DNA from: Ulva prolifera
Taxonomy: Eukaryota; Chlorophyta; Ulvophyceae; Ulvales; Ulvaceae
Assembly: GCA_023078555.1 (NCBI GenBank)
Contig: CM041196.1
Coordinates: 1,364,001 to 1,428,000, forward strand
DNA: 64,000 nt
Reading direction: 5' to 3'
This document shows positions 1 to 10,300 of the stretch, piece by piece. The notes beneath the pieces were generated by a model. It worked only from the letters and a program-made list of their open reading frames with translations, searched no databases and had not been told where the DNA came from. Each line of letters starts with the position of its first letter. Position 1 is the first letter of the stretch. The translations under genes and the position numbers were made by a program.

Positions 1-2550
1 CGTCGCTCGCCACCTCAAACGCGCTCTTCTGCACGCACCCACCCCGAGCGTCAGCTGTCCGCCGCCGCCCAACCGGCCATGCACAGCACAGCACGTGTAG
101 AAACGTGTACACAACACAGTGAGGCTCAGCCGCGTTGCCTGACTGGGGGGGGAGCAGCAGGTCGAAATCAACGAGGCGGCCGGCACCCAGACCCAAGGGC
201 CACATATGCAGTCATGTTCAATGTAGATCAACATTTGTCTGGCATCGACGTGCCCATCCCACCGCCTCCCTCGTATGCGTGGCAGCAGGCCAGAAGAGGT
301 GTGCTCAAACGCCGAGACCAGCGAGCCGTGCGGCTGCTGCTATCAGGGGCTGGCAATGCAACAGCGCATGTGACCCATGAGTGGGTGGCCGCAGGTGAGC
401 AGCGAGGCCAATTGTATGTATGCATGATGGCATCGTCATGCCCGGCCCTCCAAGCTGGCGTGGCTGACGTCAAAGTGAGTCATGCAGAGGGCATCGGCAT
501 GTGAGGTGGCCGCTCATGCCAGCTGCATGCACGGGTTTGTAGCGTGCTGACTGAGTGAAACCATTTGGAGCTTCGGATCACTGCTATCATTCGTGATACC
601 TGGTCAAAGTAAAGCAAGCAAAGTACATCTGGATTCACTGAGCCGTATCCTTAAGAGGACATCGACAACTCGGAGCGGACGGGACCACACGCCTGGCGGC
701 ACGGCCTGGTGCCATGCCACGCAACGGCCCAAATCTTTGTGATGTATCCTGCAGCTGCATTCCGGGGGGGGAGGGGAGAGGGGCCGTGCCTGCACGTACT
801 GGAAGAACTCCTCGAGGAGGACGGAGTGGAGGATGTAGTTCACGACGCGGCGGTCCCGCAGCGCCTCGCGCAGCATGCTGCCGCAGTTGAGCGCGACCGT
901 CGCGTCGTTGTAGCCCCTGCACAGCGCAGCCGCCCCGTCAGCGGCCCGGCCCCTGTGTTGCGCCCATATGCATGCTCATCATGCATATATCACCCATGCT
1001 CAGCACAGCAAGGTGGCCGCCCGCACATCACAGCGCAGCCGCCCCGTCAGCGGCCCGGCCCTGCGGCGACGTGGTGTCGTGGTGTGGGGTCGCAGTGCAG
1101 GACATGCATTGCGATGGACAGCGTAACTGTGCGGAATCGTTCCATGTGATCGGGCCAGGCGACCCGGCACTGCCGTACATGCACGCAGCCTGCCGGGTGC
1201 AGATGTGACAGAGCGGGGCGGGACCTAGGCTCGCGAATCGCTCGTGTGCGTCAACACTGGACCATTGCCGCGAACGCCCGCCCCCGCCCCCCTCGGCGGC
1301 TGCAGGGGGGATGGCATGCAGACAGGGCATGTGTCGCACCCACCACGGAGCGGTCACAGGCTGGGATCAGGCCACGCAGGCGTTGCCATACGGACAGTGG
1401 TGGCATGCAGGAGGGGCCTTGACCACGCGGGCGACGGCACCTCTGGCACTGCGGTTAGTACCGCAGCAGCATGCGGCGCTTTCCCCCGACACTATCGCAT
1501 GTACCACCCACGCGCACTGTGATGACGGAGCGCAGAAGTGAGAGCTTGCTTTCAGCTCCGGCAACACAGCCATGGGTAGAGCAAGGCAACGGTATGCACC
1601 GCGCACTCACCATACCCGTGGCAGTTCTAGAATAACCTCGGCACATGGGCTTTCGTGGACCGTGAGGCGAGACGGTGGTGCTAGAGTAGATGTGACAATT
1701 TCGTATGCAGGCATGTACAACAGCGTCTGTGTTGAGCTAATTCTGCCCCCCCCCAATTCTTGAAGGCCACTGCTGAGGTGGGAGTAACACAGTGCACGAC
1801 CTACACATGAACGTATAGGTGCCGTGATCTGAGGTCTAAAGTACAGGTGGAATGTAGCAAGGCATGCCGGCGAGACTTGTGTCGGCGTGAGACAGAGAGA
1901 GTAGTGGGTGGACGCACGCGCAGAGTGTATCTATCATCTTCGGGGTCTCAAGCACATATGTGAGTCCCGGAGATGAGCTGGGAGCCTTCATTGTGCTGAG
2001 GCTGACCAAGTCATGTGTTGACCTTCTGTGGGCTCCGTTCAGGCCAGCCAGCTCCGCCTTCTTGCTGGAGCTATTGCCCGGAGACGATCCGGGTTCATGC
2101 TTGCACACGAAGGAGAAGATTGTGACAACATCTTTCCTGGTTTCGAACTGCAGCTTGGACAGCTTCGCAACCATCATGTAAAGGACGTCGGAGGAGAGCA
2201 GCGCTTCGGCCATTGCGTCGACTTCCGACGGCAGAGGTTCGGGTGCGGGCGGATCATCACCGAGAAAGGCTACTTTCAGCAGGTAGATGAGCTCAGTCAA
2301 CTCCTTCCTGCACAGTACCGGTTGATGCCGCGACCAGTGTGCCCCGCTTACTGTTCGCACCGTTGCATTGGCGTTCCCGGTGCCGATTGTGCACTATAGC
2401 TCAACTACCGCAATATGGACCGCACCCAGATTTCTCAGGCGACTTGTCCCGGGTCGGGGCGTCAATAGCTTGAAGGGAGCTGCGCAGCTTCGAAACCAGC
2501 TCGCCGGGGGTTTTCGGCTTGTGCTTCAGCAGCCCAGCAAAAAGTGGCAT
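1..2550 (-). CDS. CAB39: Mo25/CAB39-like scaffold protein, 5' part, partial at left edge
   Basis: Mo25 is an armadillo-type helical scaffold that activates STE20/GCK-family kinases (with LKB1-STRAD in animals, Hym1 in yeast). Four exons are visible: 2426-2550, 1918-2307, 790-916 and 28 to beyond base 1; the phases (2, 2, 0) agree throughout. Exon 1 starts MPLFAGLLKHKPKTPGEL, which fits the family N-terminus MPLF...P.E.V. Exon 2 holds the L-x-F-E-T-R-K-D-V block, which matches the family's DFE-KKDV region. Exon 3 has GYNDATVALNCGSMLRE and ends FFQYVQ; exon 4 resumes KSAFEVASD, which aligns without a gap to the family's YVE-MSTFDIASDAF. That alignment requires a GC donor at the end of exon 3 (CAG|GCACGG). 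Exon 2 carries a serine-rich insertion that I do not expect in animal Mo25. The C-terminal half lies outside the window. Family assignment is firm; function in this organism is inferred. Confidence 0.9.
604..705 (-). repeat. dispersed repeat (GGATACGGCTCAGT family) in Mo25 intron 3
   Basis: Read on the minus strand this piece has GGTCCCGTC, CGGAGTTGTC-like and GGATACGGCTCAGTGA words in the same order as copies at 8,195-8,290 and 28,262-28,375. The match is by eye and imperfect. Confidence 0.55.
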
Positions 2551-3984
2551 CGCTGTAAACCTGAAATTGGGCACTCAAGCTCGGCTGCACGCCATCGGTG
2601 ACAGAGGTGCACGTATTGACCGGTGCCACGCTACGCTCATGCCTTCGCAGCCGAGACGAATGGCACAATGCGTCACCGGAACAACGCTGCGGACAAGCTC
2701 ATATGCTGCAGATGGCACTGTGATCCTAAGCAAGAGTCTTGCTTCCGGACTCCGACCAGCTGTGGCATTTGTCGCGCAGCAAGGCTGAGCCTGCCCTGCC
2801 AAAGTGCGCGCAGCGTATGGCAAATTCACACAGCTACCAACGTACGCATAAGAGATCTATTGCATCTATATGTTGTGCCGTGCCGGTCGGAGGCACGCAA
2901 CCTCAGCCAGAACAATGCACTGTGCGTTGCGATGTTGATACAGCTCGATCAGGGATGAAACATGAAATGGGATAGTCTCGTGCATATCTTGTTCTACAAT
3001 CTGGAGGCAAGTTATGCGTGTACAGTGTATGTGTGTTTGCGTGTATGTGATGTATCCGTATGCCGAAGCGCCTCTGCATGCACTGTACAAGTTTGCTGGC
3101 TCTGCTTTGCTTGCAACCGGACTCACGTGACGCGGAGTCATTATCACAGCACAGCTGCGTTACGGACATCTTACAAAGCCAAACAGGCCAGCACAGTTCT
3201 CTCATGTCTTGCTGCGCCCTGGAAGGCACGCTAATCGTTCTGGAGCCAGGCTGGCTGGCTCATGGACCTTGGGCCTGCTCGGACAGGCAGGCAAGGCCGA
3301 AAGCACACACGGAGAAGCGTTACAAGGACTAAGTGTATGTTCCAAAGCCTGGCGCATAATGCCTGGACCAGCTGCGCCTCTTGCAGAGCGTTCGCATTGT
3401 ACATGCGCAATACATTGTAACCACGAAGAGATGCAGCAGGCGTAGGTGTACTGAAGGCGTCGACTTGTTGGCGTCATATCGGGAGAACTTTTGATATGCA
3501 TATAGATGTTGCCGCACGCTCGGATGCGCCATGGCAGCCTCCGAACAGCCGTACAGCATGACCGTGCACAGCCGTGCAAACGTCGCTTACCGTCCGCGGG
3601 CAACAGACAATAAGCGATCGTCGACGATTTCGGCTAGGACGCTCAATGCAAGGCCAGAAAAGGTGCCCGCAGTGAGATGCACCTCTGGTGAGTATGCCGC
3701 CGATGGCGTTCTCGCCAAGTGTGTGCATAGCGAGCTGCATAGCGTTAGCGGTTGGATCCATGAAGCATCTATACCCCGAGATATGCGGCCAAATCGTCGC
3801 GGCAAGACCTACGGCGGCTTTAAGAGATGACGTCTTGCAACTCTGCCAGACACATGTACATGTGGACAACGGAGCAAGTGGCACTCGCCACGAGGAAGAG
3901 AGAAACCTTGCAGCACCTAGATGCAGTGAACAATGCGCAGGCCGGCCCAGGCTCCGCGTTTGACGCCAGCCACGCTTTGCACCT
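2551..3984. other. spacer with no confidently assigned gene
   Basis: No recognisable gene. The best coding-like piece is on the minus strand at about 3,590-3,884. There an open frame beginning MPLAPLSTC continues into a coding-looking stretch (AAVGLAATIWPHISGYRC) and a GTAAGC donor-like site follows near 3,592. I could not connect it to other exons, so it is noted but not called as a gene. Confidence 0.3.
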
Positions 3985-5600
3985 CTAATCGTGAGGTGGT
4001 GGTGTTGCGGATTCCACCAGCCACTCAGTCAACTTGATTTTCAGTCGCTCTGCCCTGCAGTGGATCCCCCTCTCCTGCAGCATGTCCACTTCCCAGGCAG
4101 CCCACCTGGAACACATGCATCACATATACATCAGAGCCCCCCCAGCGCCACCCATGATCAGCAAGCCAGTTGGAAGGTGGCTTGTCAACAGTCAACGGCC
4201 GCCTGCTATATCACAAGCCGAGCCTCTAGACCCAGAACGCATCGGCCGACCACCCGACCGCGGGCTCAATCGTTCATGCAGGACTTTGCCATGCATTGCA
4301 ATCGCTGCCAATGACTCAGCACCCAGCCCTGCAGCAGCCACCTCGAAGATCTCATCGGTTGCGGAGGCGAACCGCATCAGGCTGAGGCGCCATGTGCCCC
4401 CCAGCTCCACGCTCAGTCCTTCAAGAGCCCCAATTGTTGACTGCGGGTTTCTTTCGATGCGCGCCATGGCTCATGCATGAGCCGAGCGGTAGACTGCACT
4501 CCACAAGCCACTGCAGGCCCGGCAGAGACGGCGATTGCAAAGTGTGTGCAGATGCGCTCCCGGCATCCCGGAAGGGTTGGCGATCTCAGCGGGGGTGCGG
4601 CTGCGGCCCTCGAGACGGCAGCGTGGAGAAGCGTGGCTGCGTACACAGAATCCGAGGGCCCGGGCCATTGCATGGTCGAGCACCGGGTCACAACAACCAG
4701 GCATTGCTAGCACAGTAGCGCTCCAAATATCCATGGTGGAGATGGCAGCATGGTGGAGCATGGCTGGGGGTAACGGGTCAAGAGGCAGGCTGCAACGCGC
4801 CCCTGACGTCACGGAATACCGTAGCAGTCCCGACTCAGTCTCACAGTGGCCAGAGGGCACACCGTGCGGCGGTGATGCCCCACGTGTGATTACTGCACAG
4901 CTGTACCGTTTGTAGGGGTCGGATCTGTTGCGGTCTACAGAGCTGCCTACGCAAGGGGGGCCTACGCAAGGGGGGCGCATGCTCTATCAGTGCCACCTGA
5001 GCTGCTCTTTCAATGCCGGGCCTGAAGCTCTGTTGACTCTACGTTCCGTGGCACAGGGTGTGTGGAATGGGCCGCTGCTTTGAGCCGGTGAGCAGGGACT
5101 GCAGGTGGGCCCTGCGCTAAGGGGTCGCGGGGACGTACGAGCCAGAGCCGGCGAGGCTGAGCAAGGGCGTCTGCGGGGGTGGAGCGTGTGCAGGCGTGCA
5201 GAGGGGCATGCGTGCTGTGTGATGTGCTGTGTGCTATGCTTCGCCGCTTGCGGCCTCCGCAACGCGCGGTGACGCCTGGCCTGCTTGTGCGCCTACGTCT
5301 GCTGTTTGCTGGCGTCTCGAACCGCGTCTCGAACCGCCACCTGTACATGTGTGGTGGATGTATGCAACGGCCCGGGCCTGGCCTTGCGGCGGAGCGCCGT
5401 CGGAGCACCGTCGGAGCAGCGTTGGCTGCCATTGCCGCTGCACAGATCTCCACATGGCTCTCCTCCAAAACCTTGGCAGAGAGCGCATCCAGTAGACAGA
5501 GCTGGACACTGGGGCTGCTGCACCGGGGCCTCCAGACAGGCCGACGCAGCAATGCGACAGCCAGGCAAACATGACCGCAAGCTGCAGTCCTGACGTTGTG
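3985..5600 (-). CDS. unrecognised multi-exon gene; last exon clear, 5' end uncertain
   Basis: The last exon is well supported: 3985-4105, acceptor TTCCAG at 4,110-4,106, phase 2, reading WAAWEVDMLQERGIHCRAE and on through LKIKLTEWLVES to a stop. Upstream coding-like segments on the same strand are at about 4,280-4,450 (STIGALEGLSVELGGTWRL, then a run ending EIFEVAAAGLGAE), 4,500-4,660 (TLLHAAVSRAAAAP), 4,700-4,760 (HHAAISTMDIWSATVLAMPG) and 5,420-5,520 (VQLCLLDALSAKVLEESHVE). They look like alpha-helical, possibly HEAT/ARM-like repeats, but I do not recognise the protein. Joins between these segments are not resolved and the start codon is unknown. The outer boundary at 5,600 is approximate. 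Confidence 0.4.
4815..4905 (+). repeat. dispersed repeat (GTGGCCAGAGGGCACA family), copy 1
   Basis: Shares GTAGCAGTCCCGAC and CAGTGGCCAGAGGGCACAC, in the same order, with 5,698-5,775; an inverted partial copy is at 28,398-28,440. This copy lies in or beside the unrecognised gene at 3,985-5,600. Confidence 0.6.
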
Positions 5601-5697
5601 AGCGCAGCTAGTCGCACTGGCCGCAGTGCAGCCCCACGACTTTGCTGGGGGTCAGATCCCAGGAGATGGATCAGCAACGGGCCGTGATTGTTATGGA

Positions 5698-5775
5698 ACG
5701 CAGTAGCAGTCCCGACATATTGGGGCAGTGGCCAGAGGGCACACAGTACTGTGCTGTTGCCCCATGAACATGTAC
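5698..5775 (+). repeat. dispersed repeat (GTGGCCAGAGGGCACA family), copy 2
   Basis: GTAGCAGTCCCGACATATTG followed by GCAGTGGCCAGAGGGCACAC and a GCCCCA end, paralleling the copy at 4,815-4,905. Confidence 0.6.
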
Positions 5776-7357
5776 TGAATAACGTTAGTGTTTGCGAGGA
5801 ATAGGTCTGTTATGATCTATGGGCAGAGCTACCTTTGTGAACGAGGTACACAATTGCGATCCGTTTCAATGATAGTACAGCTCATTTCTCTCGAACAAGC
5901 CGGGGTTCCAATGGGTCGTACGCGGCCCTGCCAGTGCGTGTTGGAGTATCGTGCTGACAACAGCAGCGCACAGGGCCGCAGCGCACCGCGCAGTTGCTTC
6001 AATTCGTGTGGCCGGGTGGCTAAGAGTGGCTGTGTCTCGAACAATAGCCACAGCAGGTCACCCACATGGTGGTTTCCTGAGAGGTATGAGCTGGGACAGG
6101 TTGTGCCAGAATGAGATGGACGCTTCTATTGGCATTGTCCCGTGTGCCCCAAGATTGAGACTGTAGGTTTTGGGTTGACTCACCACTTTGTCGCCGCTGC
6201 CAGAAAATCCTCTTGGACACATGGTATGTGCCGCTCGCCCCATGTCGAGCGACAGTGGCGTAGGTGGTTACACAGGAGATATTAGAACTGAATTATCCTG
6301 AAACTACTGCATTCCCTATAAGAGGTTTGTGGTGTTACGCTTCATTGGGATTGTAACTGCTGTAATTTGTTCTAAAAGATCCTCAGCCGTACCACCCAAC
6401 AGGCGCTACAGCTTTAAGCCTGCCGTTGCAACATGTTGTGCAAGGCTGAGGAATGCCCACCATTGGCACGTTTGCACCTGCGCAGTCCTGCAAGAGCCAC
6501 GATCAATGCAGGGCCCACATCGTACTGCATGTAGGCAGCACAACAGCATCGACTCTGCAACTTATTAATGAATTCATTCAAGTTGTCGTATTGGACAATG
6601 TGCTCGACGATATGGCCCTGCAATATGATTTTCGTGGGGTCAGTTGCGGTGTGTGTGGGAAACGTGAACTCTATCGCACACCAATGCCGGAGCCTCATTT
6701 GTGTCGACTACTATCAGGCAGAACGCGTGAAAGATGCACGTAGGACGCCTTGGCGTGCGGTTGGCTCGCCATCAATGATCGGCCGATATTTCTGCAAGTT
6801 GTCGCACGTCAAGGCTGTCGAAATCAATGGTGAAACCCAAGCACGCAATGTCAAAATAAAAAACATCAGATGGTGTCGTGATATGGAAATAGTGGCGCAA
6901 AGCGCCTCAAAAAATTGGGATAGACGGCATTAAGATGCACATTCCCGGTATGGTTTAGTAAAAGGCGAAACCATAATGCGCCAACGAAGTGGACATCGCC
7001 GTATGAGGGAATTACTGGCGTTGAACTGTCACTGCCAAGTTTGACCGAGGCTCTGTGCTGAGTCCCTCGGGTCTGCCAATGCCACGTGTCAGCTCGTACG
7101 TGCACAGGAGCATCGCGTTTCCGAGCGCTCCCGATGGCAGCATACACTGCATGCACGCTGGTGCCTACATTAATGCCGCTTACCCCTCTCGAGACGCTCA
7201 ACGGACTGACTTGGTCTTCATGCTGACTGGCCTAGCTCGCGGATGTGAGAGCTCTGGCAGAAGCACGGTCCCGGAATTGTAATATCAACACCGGTGGAAT
7301 AAAATACTCAAGTATCCCGGCTAACGCCCGTATATAATATCAGAATTGAAGGCTGCC
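5776..7357. other. spacer with weak minus-strand exon traces
   Basis: Two coding-looking minus-strand stretches occur here. One is 6772-6905, which could be a last exon after a TTTTTTGAG acceptor: it reads ALRHYFHITTPSDVFYFD, continues ACLGFTIDFDSLDVRQLAE and stops. The other is about 6414-6640, reading GHIVEHIVQYDNLNEFINK after a TTGCAG acceptor and running to a stop. I recognise neither and could not join them to upstream exons. The region may hold a small gene divergent from RecN, or decayed coding sequence. Confidence 0.25.
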
Positions 7358-10300
7358 ATGAAATTACATAGATTACGTGCGTCGTGCCTTAGTCCTTGCG
7401 CTGCCGTGCCCCGTAGCTCGGTATATGTTGCAGCTCCTCGGCGTCGTTGCGCGGTCAGCCATGTAGCGCACTCAACGAACGCTACGCACTTGCAATCGCT
7501 GACCATCGAAAATTTCGCGCTGGTTACCAATCAAACGGTGGCGTTCGGGCCGGGCTTAAATGTGATCTCGGGCGAGAGCGGGGCTGGGAAATCAGTCCTG
7601 CTGCAGGCACTCAACGTCGTCATGGGCATGCCTGTGGGGAAGGACATGATCAGAGGTGCAGAAGACATTGCAGGTGATCTTCCGCTGTAGCTGGAGCTAC
7701 GTGCATTAGCAGGCCATGAGCGCGACGTCTGTCACAGATTGGGCTAAACCTGGCACTCCATGCTGCCTTTATAAACAAAAGTTGTCTACATTTCCTCAAT
7801 CAGCCATCGCTTATACTCTCCTTCTACTCGCCTTGAATCTAGATTGCTGCAGTGGTCGAGGCCAGCTTTCTGTTGGGCGAGCATGAGGCCAAGGCAGCAA
7901 GCGCTCTGTTGACTGCTCTGGGCCTGCCTCGCCAGGTGCTGCCCGTCGCCAATGGCGGCCAGCTGACGCTGCGGCGAGAGATTACACGCATCATGTCAGA
8001 GGCAAGCTCGCAGTCTGGCAGTTCATCTGAGTCCGGTGCGCTGCCAATCCAAATGTGCCACAGGCCGGCCACATGTGCCTGGACATTCTACTTGACCAGC
8101 ACCCACCTGTCTATCTGCATCCTCGCAACAAACAGGGCTTGATGATCGATTCGTCCATCCGGACAGCATGAGATATATGCAGCGACAGCTCACCCTTCGG
8201 CATATGTGGTCCCGTTGATTCGGAGTTGTCCTCTTCAGGATACGGCTCAGTCAATTCGGGGTTACTTTACTTTACACATACGTGATACTTGTCACCACAG
8301 CGAAGTCTGGACAACATTCTTGTCAGAGAATACCACCCAGTTGAGCACAGTGGATCAATCAGCTGCGGTCACTCCGATGCATGCTGATGCATGCATGTGC
8401 GTAAATTGTGGACCGTGAACGCCACCGACATGCGCAAGTTCAACACACTAGTCTCTTGGTTGAACTACACAGTGTAATACACCGCCACATGGAGCACGCA
8501 GGCCGCAGCAGCCTGGGCCACACACACCCGCATGCATCCTGCACATGCATGCAGACCAAGACAGCAGCACCTCCCATGCCAGCTGCGTGCGCTCCGCCGC
8601 GTTTGTCAACGGCGCAGCGACGCCGCTGCGCAACGCGCGCACGCTCGGGGCCGCCCTCGTGGACGTGAACGGCCAGAACGCGGCTGCCGCGCTGCGCAGC
8701 CCCAGCACCCAGCGCGCCCTGCTGGACCGGCTCGCACGCGCGGCCCCCCTCGTAGCGCGGTGCGCCGCGGAGGGGCAGCGCCTGGCGCGGCTGCGCGCCC
8801 GCATCGGTGAGCTGGCGGAGCTGGAAGACGAGGAGCTGCGGCGGGGAGAGGAGGAGGCCCTGGCGCGCATCGACGCGCTGCAGGCGTGCCCCCTCCCCGG
8901 CTCCAAGCTGCTCCTGTGTATATGGCTTATGATACGCCCGTGGTCAGACGTTTTGAGTTTCGGCGGGCTGCCAGTATGGTATCGCTTGTCTGAGTCGTGT
9001 CGTGGGCTTGATCCGAGCGCAGATCGGCATGAAACTGAACACACAAATCAGACGTGCGCAGCAGCATCATGCAGCCCCGAGATGCAGGCGCTTCAATTTC
9101 GATTCGTTACAACATATATATAGGTCTACATGACGTTTGCATGTCCACTGGGCATGTGCTGTTCAGTGTTCGTATGCCTGCACCTGCGCACATTGGGACC
9201 GGGGGGGGGGGGGGGGGGGGGCGCCCTCGTGTTGCGTGGTGCGTGTTGCGTGGTGCGTGATGGAGGAGTAAATCCCAGCAGAAGGTCTTTGTTCTTTTGT
9301 GCATTTAGGGAAGGTGGTGTGCAGGTGCGCGTCGGGGAGGAAGACGCGCTGAAAGCCACGTTGCAGCGGCTGGACGCCCGCGCCGCCGCCGTGGAGTCCT
9401 GCGAGCAGGCTCATGCATCGATCGGACGCCGTGCGACCTCCTCAAATACCCCAACCCCCCTGCCCACCCTGAATATGGGCCAGCTTGCAAGAAACCCATG
9501 CAAGCGCGCAATATTGTGCCACAACAGTTGCCCCAGCTCGCAGCGCACGGCAGTCATGTAATGAATCTCCTCTGGACACTTTTGGCTGCTTCAAGTACAC
9601 AATGCTAACTTGCTCCTTGGGATCACTGAATTCAATTCGCCGCTGCGAGATTCGGGATACTGCAAGTTCCAACGCTCACGAGCCGGGTAGGGGTTGACCG
9701 GTGTGCATGCAGCAGTGATACAGAATGGTTCCTGGTGAACCCATACTTGGACGGACTTCGGCATCCGTGTCTCTGTCGAATATGGAGGTGACACCTGAGC
9801 CGGATGTGCCCTGCGCGCCACAGAGACTGTATCCCGCTTTCCGACGCGGGGCACCTGCACTACCTAAGCATGGCAAAAAGCGTTTGAAAGACAATGCAAG
9901 AGCAGCACGGCATGCAGGCGGGGGGGATGAGCGCACACTGCTGGGCCTGCTGTCCGCGGTGGACCGCCGAGTGGCCAAGGTGCGGCAGCGGGCCGACGCC
10001 GACGCCGACGCCGCCCGTGATGCTGCGCAGCAAGCCCGCCACGAAGCCCGGGAACTTTTCACATCTGGCGGCGGGGCGGCGGACGCGCCCGACGTCCAGG
10101 CTCTGGCTGACGCAGCCTCGCAACTCCACCAGGTATGCTGCCTCGAATGTGCTGTGCGCGCTATGGCGGCGTCTGTGTGCGACATGATGCCTGTAATGCG
10201 GCGCCGTCGGAGCAAAGGGCACAGCTGTCATGCGATTTAAAGTAAAGTAAATTTGAATGTTACGTATCTCGATGTTTTTGTGCTCCGCCACTACATCAGG

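Noticed and set aside
8000-8001. GC donor (CAGAG|GCAAGC) for recN exon 2.
   Set aside because: A canonical GT donor at 8,036 fits the phase of the next exon's GCATGCAG acceptor, while the GC site would need a different phase.
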